DNA from: Sutcliffiella rhizosphaerae
Lineage (GTDB): Bacteria; Bacillota; Bacilli; Bacillales; Bacillaceae_I
Assembly: GCF_917563925.1 (NCBI RefSeq)
Contig: NZ_CAKJTJ010000011.1
Span: forward strand, 44,511-108,510
DNA: 64,000 bases
Reading direction: 5' to 3'
The translations under genes were made by a program, and so were the position numbers. Below the pieces are notes generated by a model. The model did no database searches, was not told the origin of the DNA, and worked only from the letters and a program-made list of their open reading frames with translations. Each line of letters starts with the position of its first letter. The stretch's first letter is position 1. Below are positions 25,929 through 34,291 of this stretch, one piece after another.

Positions 25929-26288
25929 ATGGATTTTTATCGATTTGATAAAGAAGTCGGATTAGCAATTAATAAATATGAAACAAGAGCCGCTTTTTTT
26001 ACGAAAGTATTACGTTCCCTTGAAGATATGAGATTAGGATTCATTCAGGTGGAAGCAACTGGCATTGTTGGCTATCATCAAGCAACAGTATACCAGCTCT
26101 TTATTGTTGTCGAGGGAAAAGGCTGGGTAACTGGCGAAGATAGGATTCGAATTGAAATCGAAGCCGGGGAAGGTGTCTTTTGGCAATCAGGTGAATGGCA
26201 TGAATCTGGTAGTGATGAGGGAATGAGAGCTCTAGTAATAGAATCCACAAACATCGATAGATCACTTTTAGTGAGGAGCGATAGATAA
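25929..26288 (+). CDS. Cupin domain protein
   Basis: 119 residues. Beta-barrel strands with LFIVVEGKGWVTGEDRIRIEIEAGEGVFWQSGEWHESGSDEGMRALVIE match cupin motifs 1 and 2, with the second-motif His present. The metal-binding His pair of motif 1 is replaced by YQLF, so this is a partial-site cupin. It overlaps the HAD gene by one base (TAATG). Confidence 0.8.
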   Translation: MDFYRFDKEVGLAINKYETRAAFFTKVLRSLEDMRLGFIQVEATGIVGYHQATVYQLFIVVEGKGWVTGEDRIRIEIEAGEGVFWQSGEWHESGSDEGMRALVIESTNIDRSLLVRSDR

Positions 26289-26962
26289 TGCAAGCCGTTA
26301 TTTTTGACATGGACGGTACGTTATTTCAAACCGAATCCATTTTAGAGTCGTCACTAGATGATACATTTACGTATTTACGAAGCAAAGGATTATGGGAAGA
26401 GGAATGCCCGACACCGATTGACACATATAGAAACATAATGGGTGTGCCGCTTCCGGTCGTATGGGAAACTTTACTTCCAGAAAGTACTGAGATAGTTCGC
26501 ATAGATGCGAATAAAATTTTTCATGAAAAGTTAATCGTTAATATTAAAAAAGGGAATGGAGCGCTTTACCCACATGTAGAAAAAGCTTTGGCAACATTAA
26601 AACAACAAAACCTTGATATATACATAGCAAGTAATGGACAAATACCGTATTTGGCGGCTATTGTGGAGCATTACCATTTAGATCGATGGGTGAAGGAAAC
26701 GTGGAGTATTGAACAAGTAGAATCTTTAAGTAAAACGGATATGGTAAAGCAAATAATGATGAAGCATGGAATTACAACTGGTGCAGTGGTGGGAGACAGG
26801 CTATCAGATATTATCGCTGCTAAGGAAAATGGGTTGCTTGCAATTGGCTGCCGTTTTGATTTCGCCCAAGATGATGAATTGGTACAAGCCGATGTAGTTA
26901 TTGATAAAATGGAAGAATTGGAAGGGGTTTTAATTGATCGGTATACGTATCTTGGTCATTAA
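26288..26962 (+). CDS. HAD-superfamily phosphatase (phosphoglycolate phosphatase-like)
   Basis: 224 residues. FDMDGTLFQTE has the nucleophile Asp7 and Asp9, IYIASNG is motif II, and VVGDRLSDIIAAKENG is motif IV with the metal aspartates. An alpha-helical cap follows the first motif. Probable small-molecule phosphatase. Co-transcribed with the cupin gene. Confidence 0.88.
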   Translation: MQAVIFDMDGTLFQTESILESSLDDTFTYLRSKGLWEEECPTPIDTYRNIMGVPLPVVWETLLPESTEIVRIDANKIFHEKLIVNIKKGNGALYPHVEKALATLKQQNLDIYIASNGQIPYLAAIVEHYHLDRWVKETWSIEQVESLSKTDMVKQIMMKHGITTGAVVGDRLSDIIAAKENGLLAIGCRFDFAQDDELVQADVVIDKMEELEGVLIDRYTYLGH

Positions 26963-27080
26963 GAAAAATCGATTGGCATAATGAAACATTAGCCCAACTT
27001 CATACGTACTAATATGAAAAGGGAGGCTAGTTAGGTCTCTAAAGCATTGTGTCTCGTCTAAAAGAAAAAGGGTGAAGGAT

Positions 27081-27701
27081 ATGAGTTTACAAAACTTACA
27101 AAAAGAAATCTTTAGCTGGTTGAAGCTATGTGTTATTGGGCTTTTGGTTGCTGTATTTATCAGTGCATTTGTCATTCAGCCGTTCACAGTAAAAGGGAAT
27201 TCCATGGAACCCACCTTAGAAGGTGAAGACCTTTGGAGGAATGAAAAAACAGGTGACCATGTATTGATTTTTAAAAGCGGTTACATGGTGGGAATGGAAG
27301 CTGAATACAACGACATTGTGGTGATAGATAGCAGAATTGAGCGGGAGAGAAGACTTTTTGACAACTTAAGAGAAAGTCCTTTACTAACTAAATTACTAAA
27401 TGAGGGGCATGGAAAGAATTACTGGATAAAGCGTGTTATTGGTAAAGAAGGTGATACCCTAGAGTATAAAGATGGAATTGTGTATCGAAATGGAGAGGCG
27501 TTGGTAGAGGACTTTCTACTGGAAGAAATGGTCACTTCGTTTGACAAGATAACAGTTCCAAAAAACCATGTATTTGTTTTAGGGGACAACCGTAACAATA
27601 GTCGGGATAGTCGTGAAATAGGTGCAGTTCCTCTAGAAAATGTAATGGGAAAAGTAGTGTTGCGCTATTATCCCTTCGATCGAATGGATACTCCAAATTA
27701 A
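27081..27701 (+). CDS. Signal peptidase I
   Basis: 206 residues. One N-terminal membrane anchor (residues 13-33) and the catalytic dyad Ser41 (GNSMEPTL) and Lys117 (WIKRVIG), with the GDNRNNSRDSR box. Membrane enzyme that removes signal peptides from secreted proteins. It carries an insert of about 30 residues between the two catalytic segments compared with the shortest Bacillus Sip enzymes. Ribosome site AAAGGGTG. Confidence 0.92.
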   Translation: MSLQNLQKEIFSWLKLCVIGLLVAVFISAFVIQPFTVKGNSMEPTLEGEDLWRNEKTGDHVLIFKSGYMVGMEAEYNDIVVIDSRIERERRLFDNLRESPLLTKLLNEGHGKNYWIKRVIGKEGDTLEYKDGIVYRNGEALVEDFLLEEMVTSFDKITVPKNHVFVLGDNRNNSRDSREIGAVPLENVMGKVVLRYYPFDRMDTPN

Positions 27702-27721
27702 AAGGAAGGAATTGCTGCAAC

Positions 27722-28513
27722 ATGAAACCTTGTATTCTGCTAGACCAAGCGGTGGAGGCATTCCTAAAAGATATTACTAGTAATATCAAAAATACTCTCC
27801 AATCCAATTACACTGGAACATACCTACATGGCTCTGTTACTCTCGGTGGGTTTAATCCTAATAGAAGTGATATCGACATACTGGTTGTAACAAAATCCGA
27901 AATTCCTATAGCTTCACAGTTAAGGCTGGCAAGATTTTTTCTTCAATGCTCTAAAAATCCTTATCCAATTGAAATTAGTTTCTTGGCTGAGAGTCAACTA
28001 TCACCATGGTTTCATCCTACACCTTATGAGTTTCATTATAGTGAGGCATGGAGAGAAATTTATTTGAAGGAAATGGAAACTGGAAGGTACAAACATATAA
28101 ACGAAAAAATAAAGAATGACCCAGATCTTGCAGCGCATATTACGAATTTAAATTATAGTGGAACTAACTTTGATGGCCCACCTATTCATGAAATTTTTCC
28201 ACAAGTACCTAAAAAAGATTATCTTGCGACACTTTTGCTTGATTTTAAGGATTGTCTAACAAATATGGAGCAAGACCCAGTTTACACCGTCCTAAATACA
28301 ATTAGAGTATATAAGTATGTAAAAGATGGAGAGATTATTTCCAAAAAAGATGCAGGCCAATACGGGGAAAAGCATCTCCCTTATCTATACAATCCGACGA
28401 TTAAAAAGGTTGTAAATGCATATAGCAAGAATACGAATGAAACATTTTCTACCCAAGAGCTTTCCGTTTTTAAAGCATTTATCCATTCGAAAATAGAGGA
28501 GGTTCTTCCATGA
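27722..28513 (+). CDS. AadA-like nucleotidyltransferase
   Basis: 263 residues. HGSVTLGGFNPNRSDIDILVV is the nucleotidyltransferase motif GS-x10-D-x-D. The C-terminal DUF4111-type helical domain has LNTIRVYKYVKDGEIISKKDAGQYGEKHLP, as in ANT(3'')/ANT(9) spectinomycin/streptomycin adenylyltransferases. Substrate not provable from sequence. Overlaps the next GNAT gene by ATGA. Confidence 0.85.
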   Translation: MKPCILLDQAVEAFLKDITSNIKNTLQSNYTGTYLHGSVTLGGFNPNRSDIDILVVTKSEIPIASQLRLARFFLQCSKNPYPIEISFLAESQLSPWFHPTPYEFHYSEAWREIYLKEMETGRYKHINEKIKNDPDLAAHITNLNYSGTNFDGPPIHEIFPQVPKKDYLATLLLDFKDCLTNMEQDPVYTVLNTIRVYKYVKDGEIISKKDAGQYGEKHLPYLYNPTIKKVVNAYSKNTNETFSTQELSVFKAFIHSKIEEVLP

Positions 28514-28980
28514 CCATTCGCAACCTAGAAGATCAAGACTTCCTTAGAATTTCCACTAATCTTAATCATTGGTGGGGTGGTCGCGATATGGTAGATATGC
28601 TGCCCCGCTTGTTTATTGAACATTTTAAGAATACTAGCTTCATCATGGAGGAAAATGGGGAGACACTTGGTTTTGTCATTGGTTTTGTTTCCCCAGTTAA
28701 TTCATCCAACGCTTATATTCATTTTGTAGGAGTTAATCCAAACGTTCGAAAACAAAGAATTGGGAGAACATTATATGAACATTTTTTTCATGAGGTGAAA
28801 GACAAAGGATGTAAGATTGTAAATTGTGTTACTTCACCTGTGAATCAACCCTCTATCGAATTTCATTTGAAATTGGGCTTTAAAATGAAAGATGGCGACT
28901 TTGAAGTAAAGGGCATCCCAATTCAACAAAATTATGATGGCATCGGAATAGACAGAGTATTGTTTGAAAAATCCCTTTAA
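28510..28980 (+). CDS. GNAT family N-acetyltransferase
   Basis: 156 residues. FVGVNPNVRKQRIGRTLYEHFF is the acetyl-CoA loop and CVTSPVNQPSIEFHLKLGFKM the C-terminal part. Coupled to the AadA-like gene. It ends just before the promoter of the MutS2-like unit. Confidence 0.85.
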   Translation: MTIRNLEDQDFLRISTNLNHWWGGRDMVDMLPRLFIEHFKNTSFIMEENGETLGFVIGFVSPVNSSNAYIHFVGVNPNVRKQRIGRTLYEHFFHEVKDKGCKIVNCVTSPVNQPSIEFHLKLGFKMKDGDFEVKGIPIQQNYDGIGIDRVLFEKSL

Positions 28981-28985
28981 TAAAG

Positions 28986-29014
28986 GTGACATCTTCCGAA
29001 CAATCCGATATAAT
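28986..29014 (+). promoter_or_regulatory. SigA-type promoter of the MutS2-like gene
   Basis: -35 GTGACA (28986-28991), a 17-nt spacer, and a consensus -10 TATAAT (29009-29014), starting 5 nt after the stop codon of the GNAT gene. Predicted start about 29021, giving a leader of over 400 nt. Confidence 0.72.
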
Positions 29015-29046
29015 AACATTATCTTGTACTAAAAGGAGTTTGTTTT

Positions 29047-29070
29047 ATGGAAGGTGTAGTTCTTAACTAA
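29047..29070 (+). CDS. Seven-codon leader ORF (MEGVVLN)
   Basis: ATG preceded by AAAAGGAG at the normal distance; seven codons then TAA. Its last codons GTT-CTT-AAC are complementary to GTTAAGAAC at 29156-29164. Short leader ORFs of this kind serve attenuation by ribosome-stalling antibiotics upstream of several resistance genes in Bacilli. That analogy is inference; the ORF could be fortuitous. Confidence 0.55.
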   Translation: MEGVVLN

Positions 29071-29438
29071 CGTAATTTAATACGTGCGTGATGAGAAAAA
29101 AAGCTAGTGTGATCCTTAGCTCTATTTAATTATGCTTTTTTCTCTGAAACGAAATGTTAAGAACACAGGTTTTGCGCCTATCATAAACAATGAAATCTAT
29201 CAGCATTTTGTGCTGGTTTTTATCCTATCTATGATTCCATTTAAACGCAAAGAACAGTGTGTTGTTCTCTGCGTTTTTTTATTGGTTTAAACAGGACCAC
29301 CTAAAATGGGAGCCGTCCTATTAAGACTTTAATATTAAAAAGATAGGTATACGACTTGTTTGTTTTCTTACTATTTCCCTCGCACGTATTAGTAGCTTCC
29401 AAAGTAAACTGCTTACTAATTATTAGGAGGAATTCAAG
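29071..29438 (+). promoter_or_regulatory. Structured leader (putative attenuator) of the MutS2-like gene
   Basis: Untranslated leader between the short ORF and TTG 29439. It contains GTTAAGAAC (complement of the leader ORF end), a weak hairpin CAGCA/TGCTG plus T5 (29201-29221), and a strong hairpin with T run (see next entry). Also TAATACGTGCG (29078-29088) is fully complementary to CGCACGTATTA (29381-29391), enabling long-range pairing. No known riboswitch recognised. Confidence 0.6.
29244..29281 (+). terminator. Strong terminator inside the MutS2-like leader
   Basis: AACGCA...AGAACA pairs with TGTTCT...TGCGTT (29244-29275), followed by T7. It lies between promoter and gene, so read-through is required for expression, as in an attenuator. 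Confidence 0.85.
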
Positions 29439-31370
29439 TTGAACAAAGATACTATTCAAGCTTTACAATTTAACGAGGTAAAAAAAGAAATCGCTTCCTA
29501 TGCTATTTCGGAACCAGGAAAACGAACTATTTTAAATCTAGAACCTTCTTTTTATAAAAAACAAATAGAAGCATTGTTGAATGAAGTGACAGAAGGGAAG
29601 AGAATCCTACAAATCAGTTCCAGTGTCCCTATTCACGGTCTGCAAGGAATTGAATATATCCTGAAAAACTTGCATAAAGGTGTTGCGTTTAGACCAGATC
29701 AACTGATGGGACTTTTTGATTTTCTTGAAACAATTGAAAAGCTAAAACGATTCATGAAGGATAAAGAATACGCTGCACCAGTGATTACAACATATATTTA
29801 TTCCGTATCTGAACTGTCACAAGTTGCGAATGAAATCATCAAATGCATCCGAAATGGAAGAGTGGATGATTATGCGAGTAAAGAGCTATTAAAAATAAGA
29901 AAGCAATTATCCACATTGGAGGAAAGAATTAAAGCGCGAATGGAGCAACTCGTAAAATCGTCAAAATATAGTAAGTACTTGCAGGAAAGTATCATTAGTA
30001 CACGAAATGGGAGGTACGTAATTCCTGTTAAAAATGCTTATAAAAATCAAATGAAAGGATCAGTGCTAGATGTGTCTGCATCCGGTTCTACCGTATATAT
30101 CGAACCTGAGGAAATAAGTGTTATTCAAGATTCTATCAGTATGCTGAAATACCAAGAAGAAGCCGAAGAAGAACAAATTCTTTTTGCATTAACTGGCTTG
30201 GTTCAAGACCATGAACGTGAAATAAAGCTTGCATTAGATTTGATGGTAAATTATGATGTGATTTTTGCAAAAGCTAAACACAGCATGATGTTAGAAGGAA
30301 CTGCCCCACAAATAAATACACATCACCTCATACGTTTAGTAGATGCTAGACATCCATTGCTAGGTAAAGACGCAGTTCCATTAAACGTTGTCCTTGGTGA
30401 GGATTTTGATGCGCTTGTCATTACTGGACCAAACACTGGTGGAAAAACAGTCACTATCAAAACAGTCGGGCTTCTCACCTTGATGTCCCAGTGTGGGATG
30501 CATATACCAGTTGGAAAAGAAAGTGAAATAGCTATTTTTCAAAAAATCTTAGTTGATATTGGGGACGGGCAAAGCATAGAGCAGTCTCTAAGTACGTTTT
30601 CTTCCCGAATTAAAAATATCATTGGTATTTTAGAGGAAGCAAATCCGCAAACTTTAGTATTACTCGATGAACTTGGATCAGGGACCGATCCTGCAGAAGG
30701 GATGGGTATTGCTACTTCAATATTAGAAGAGTTATATAAAAAAGGGACCACTATGCTTGCGACAACACACTACAGTGAAATAAAGGAATTTGCAAATGAA
30801 AAAGAGGGGTTCATAAACGGTTCCATGGAGTTTGATGTGGAAACATTGAAACCCACCTTTCGCCTAGTAGTTGGTAAAGGGGGGGAAAGCCAGGCTTTTG
30901 CCATCGCACTACGATTAGGTATGCATCCTAAGTTGATTGAGAGAGCCCATCAAATCACTTATAAAGAAGAAAAAGGGTACATGTCAAATATAGTCAAACC
31001 AATGTATGAATTGGAAAAGCAGTTGGCGATGAATAGTAAATATATACGTAAAATGAAACACCCCGAGAAAGAGAAAGAGAAACAAGAAATTCCATTTAAA
31101 AAAGGAGATAATGTGAGAATTCCATCCATAAATGAATTTGGGATTGTGCATACAACAGCTGATTCACTCGGGAATTTAGAAGTATTAGTGAAAGGAACGC
31201 TACAAGTATTTAATCATAAACGCTTATCACTTTATATTAAAGCAGAAGACTTGTACACCGAAGAATATGATTTGGATATTGTATTTGAATCGAAAGAAAA
31301 TCGAAAGCTGCGTAATCAAATGAAAAAGCGGCACATAGATGATGTAATTTTAGAAAAGCCTGAGGAGTAA
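29439..31370 (+). CDS. MutS2 paralogue without the Smr domain
   Basis: 643 residues, TTG start behind AGGAGG. N-terminal MutS2-type lever/clamp region, then the ABC ATPase with Walker A GPNTGGKT, a SIEQSLSTFSS signature and Walker B LVLLDELGSGTDPAEG. After the ATPase, the long coiled coil of canonical MutS2 is shortened to about 35 residues; a KOW-like barrel (FKKGDNVRIPSINEFGIV) follows. The C-terminal Smr domain of the roughly 785-residue housekeeping MutS2 is absent, replaced by a charged tail. Canonical MutS2 splits collided ribosomes in B. subtilis; this paralogue could act similarly without nuclease-type Smr function (inference). It lies behind an attenuator-like leader. Confidence 0.85.
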   Translation: MNKDTIQALQFNEVKKEIASYAISEPGKRTILNLEPSFYKKQIEALLNEVTEGKRILQISSSVPIHGLQGIEYILKNLHKGVAFRPDQLMGLFDFLETIEKLKRFMKDKEYAAPVITTYIYSVSELSQVANEIIKCIRNGRVDDYASKELLKIRKQLSTLEERIKARMEQLVKSSKYSKYLQESIISTRNGRYVIPVKNAYKNQMKGSVLDVSASGSTVYIEPEEISVIQDSISMLKYQEEAEEEQILFALTGLVQDHEREIKLALDLMVNYDVIFAKAKHSMMLEGTAPQINTHHLIRLVDARHPLLGKDAVPLNVVLGEDFDALVITGPNTGGKTVTIKTVGLLTLMSQCGMHIPVGKESEIAIFQKILVDIGDGQSIEQSLSTFSSRIKNIIGILEEANPQTLVLLDELGSGTDPAEGMGIATSILEELYKKGTTMLATTHYSEIKEFANEKEGFINGSMEFDVETLKPTFRLVVGKGGESQAFAIALRLGMHPKLIERAHQITYKEEKGYMSNIVKPMYELEKQLAMNSKYIRKMKHPEKEKEKQEIPFKKGDNVRIPSINEFGIVHTTADSLGNLEVLVKGTLQVFNHKRLSLYIKAEDLYTEEYDLDIVFESKENRKLRNQMKKRHIDDVILEKPEE

Positions 31371-31430
31371 GGGATATTAAATAATGGGACCTACTTGTTA
31401 AGGATTAATAGCCAAACTTTAAAACAACAT

Positions 31431-31483
31431 TAAAAAAACAGCCGCATCAGGAAATTACCTTCCGAATGCAGCTGTTTTTTTTC
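31431..31483. terminator. Bidirectional terminator
   Basis: AACAGC-GCAT-GGAA pairs with TTCC-ATGC-GCTGTT, flanked by A7 on the left and T8 on the right. It separates the convergent MutS2-like and protease genes. Confidence 0.88.
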
Positions 31484-31486
31484 ATA

Positions 31487-33409
31487 TTAGTTCACAATAG
31501 CCAATGAAAATGCCTGTGGTCCTACTGGGACATTGTATGCCTGAACTTCAATCGTGTAAGTACCGCTTTGAGGTGCATTAATAAATACATTCTCTACATT
31601 GTTGCGGCCATCCCAATTATTATCAAAAGGTGCAGTGAAGTCATTTCCAACATATCTTGTGCCGTTCGGGGCAGTGATGACTAAATCAAGGTCATTAACT
31701 AACGTTATAGAGGCAGTTGTACTAGCTGGAGCATCAGACCAAACTAAAGAAATTTTTAATGGTTTCCCGGCAGTTGCTGTAAAGGAATACGTTGCTTTTT
31801 GACTAGTGGAAAGTGCTGTTGTTTCGTTAACAAATGCAGTATTGATTGACTTGTCAAGTGAAACTCTTCCCCAGCCTTGGTTTCCATTCGGATATCCTAG
31901 TCCAATGTCTGTTGCACCAGCAATAAGTGCAGCTTTCAACAAGGAAGGTTTAGGTGTAATCCCTCTATTTTTAATAAAGTGTTCACGTAATTGTGCTACA
32001 TTTCCTGCAACAATTGGTGTTGCCATAGAAGTACCGCCCATGTACGCATATTTGCTGTCATGGTTTGCCCAGAAGGAAGAATTTGGAGCCAAGGAAGAAC
32101 GAGCTGATAGTATATAGGTTCCCGGTGCCATTACGTCAGGCTTAATTCGTCCATCCCTAGTTGGACCACGGGAGGAGAATTGCGCAACATGGTTAATGTT
32201 ATCTGCGTAAGAGCCAAAACTAGGACGTAGGTTTTCCGTTGCTCCGACTGTGATGGCATTCTTGGCAGTTCCTGGTGCGCTAATGGTTCCGCTATTTGGA
32301 CCTTCATTACCAGCTGCAAACAACACAGCCATATCATTATTTCTCACATATTCGTCTACATTCCTAGAGTCTGTTGTATACGCACCGTTTACAGCAGCTC
32401 CCCAAGAGTTGGTGTGGATTCTAGCTCCAGCATTGTATGCTTGACTGAAAAGGGTGCTTAAATTGGATGGAAGTCCACCAAGACCACCGCCGCTGTCCAT
32501 GATAGATTGGAAGACAAGGTTTGCTTGCGGTGCCATCCCTTTATTGGATGGACCATTTCCAAGTACTGATCCAGCTACATGAGTTCCATGTCCATTTGGA
32601 TCATTAGAATTATTGGTACGACCTAGTGCATATAAAGCGGTAATTTTTCCACGGAAGGCTTCATGCATAGAGCTATCATTGCGTCCTGTGTCAAGTCCAG
32701 TATCAGCTACTGCAACAATTTGCCCCTGACCGTATAAACCATGGGTATTTTGGGCAACGTCAGCTTTTACAATTCCTCTGGCAACATCATTCATCACTTT
32801 ATATTCTGGTTTAGGAGAAATATACAGTACGTCATTATTAAGCGCGTATTGGATAACTTCATCCAGGCCATTAAAGGTTATTTCGTTATTTTGTTGCTTA
32901 ATATTTTGTGCAACTGCTTTCATAAATTTAGAGGCACCATTTTCAAAAAACAGAGGATCCACTTTATATAAAGGTAAGTATGGATCAACCGATTGTAAAT
33001 GCTTTAATTCGTTAGAGGCTTTATTCAAGTCTCCTTTGAACTGAACTACATAGGCATAATCTGGTATGTAATCTAAGATAGTTGCTCCTGTATTCTCAAG
33101 GTCTTTCTTGGTTTCTTCTAAGATTGGACCGTCAAACTGAACGATATAGAGATCATTATTTTTTGGAACAGTCTCCAACTTCTTTTGTATTCCTGGTGGG
33201 ATCTTCACATTTTCTGTGTTTACTAGAAAAGATGCTTCCCCCATTTTTCCGTTTCTTGATTTATTGGTAGTTTCGTTGATACTATTAACACCTTTAAAAT
33301 CCAATTCAAAGCTGTTAGCTCCTCCTGCAGAAGGATTACTTAAAGCAACGCTGGACAATATCGCTGCTGCAGATAAAACAGATAAAAAAACTTTGTTCTT
33401 CTTCCTCAT
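31487..33409 (-). CDS. Secreted subtilisin-family alkaline protease, KP-43 type
   Basis: 640 residues. Signal peptide (residues 1-about 30), a propeptide to about 206, then a mature enzyme starting NDVARGIVKADVAQ. Catalytic Asp236 (VADTGLD), His274 (NGHGTHVAGS), and Ser461 (GGTSMATP), which correspond to Asp30/His68/Ser255 of mature KP-43. The last about 110 residues form the beta-barrel P-domain-like C-terminal domain with ITLVNDLDLVITAPNG. Precursor and mature lengths (640/434) match KP-43, an oxidatively stable alkaline protease. Extracellular nutrient-scavenging role. Confidence 0.95.
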   Translation of the reverse strand: MRKKNKVFLSVLSAAAILSSVALSNPSAGGANSFELDFKGVNSINETTNKSRNGKMGEASFLVNTENVKIPPGIQKKLETVPKNNDLYIVQFDGPILEETKKDLENTGATILDYIPDYAYVVQFKGDLNKASNELKHLQSVDPYLPLYKVDPLFFENGASKFMKAVAQNIKQQNNEITFNGLDEVIQYALNNDVLYISPKPEYKVMNDVARGIVKADVAQNTHGLYGQGQIVAVADTGLDTGRNDSSMHEAFRGKITALYALGRTNNSNDPNGHGTHVAGSVLGNGPSNKGMAPQANLVFQSIMDSGGGLGGLPSNLSTLFSQAYNAGARIHTNSWGAAVNGAYTTDSRNVDEYVRNNDMAVLFAAGNEGPNSGTISAPGTAKNAITVGATENLRPSFGSYADNINHVAQFSSRGPTRDGRIKPDVMAPGTYILSARSSLAPNSSFWANHDSKYAYMGGTSMATPIVAGNVAQLREHFIKNRGITPKPSLLKAALIAGATDIGLGYPNGNQGWGRVSLDKSINTAFVNETTALSTSQKATYSFTATAGKPLKISLVWSDAPASTTASITLVNDLDLVITAPNGTRYVGNDFTAPFDNNWDGRNNVENVFINAPQSGTYTIEVQAYNVPVGPQAFSLAIVN

Positions 33410-33597
33410 CTAAAACTCCACTCCTCTCAGTATCTAACACACTATAAATGTAGCACGCGGAAAAGTGTTTTTATATTGGGAAAATTCAGATTGAAAATAG
33501 TTAATTATGCATGATTTTTATCTATGTATTTCCAGAGAAAATTAATTCTACAAATATGGTAAAATATACTTATAGATAAAGATAAGGTGTGATGGAA

Positions 33598-34290
33598 ATG
33601 AAAAAAATCCTACTCATAGAAGATGACAAACAATTAAGTATGCTTGTACAAGATTTTTTGCAAAAATATGGATATGACGTTAATGTTCCGTCTGATTTTC
33701 AACATATAATAGAACAGTATCATTCCTATCAGCCTGAATTAGTGCTATTAGATATCAATTTACCTTATTATGATGGATACTATTTGTGCCGAAGTATTAG
33801 GCAAATCTCCAATGTCCCAATTATCATTATTTCAGCAAGAAATGCAGATATGGACCAAATTTTAGCGATTGAACTTGGAGCAGATGACTACATCACAAAA
33901 CCATTCACCTTTGATATTCTACATTCAAAAATAAAGGCGACAGTTAGGCGAGTATATGGAGAATATGCCGAAAAGGATGGAATGATTTTGGAGGTAGGTC
34001 CTCTAAAAATAAATTCGCAAACTATGACAATAGCTTATCAGGGTACAAAGTTGGAATTAAGTAAAAATGAATTTTTGTTATTGAAAAAAATGGTAGAGCA
34101 GCATAATGCTTATATTCCTAGAGAGGTACTAATGGAGGAAGTTTGGGATACGATTACTTTTGTTGACGACAATACATTAACAGTCAATATTACCCGGATT
34201 AAGAAAAAGCTTGCTACCTTAGGTTTACATGATGTAATTAGTAGCAAAAGAGGTGTAGGATACCGTCTGAATGTATCGGTAGGTAACTAG
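33598..34290 (+). CDS. bceR: Response regulator, BceR type (OmpR family)
   Basis: 230 residues from the ATG at a normal distance from AAGGTG (two other in-frame starts lie 6 and 9 nt upstream). Receiver domain with Asp52 in LLDINLP, Lys in ITKPF; C-terminal winged helix with NTLTVNITRIKKKL and GVGYRL. First gene of a Bce antimicrobial-peptide sensing/resistance module, directly followed by its kinase. Confidence 0.92.
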   Translation: MKKILLIEDDKQLSMLVQDFLQKYGYDVNVPSDFQHIIEQYHSYQPELVLLDINLPYYDGYYLCRSIRQISNVPIIIISARNADMDQILAIELGADDYITKPFTFDILHSKIKATVRRVYGEYAEKDGMILEVGPLKINSQTMTIAYQGTKLELSKNEFLLLKKMVEQHNAYIPREVLMEEVWDTITFVDDNTLTVNITRIKKKLATLGLHDVISSKRGVGYRLNVSVGN

Positions 34291-34291
34291 C

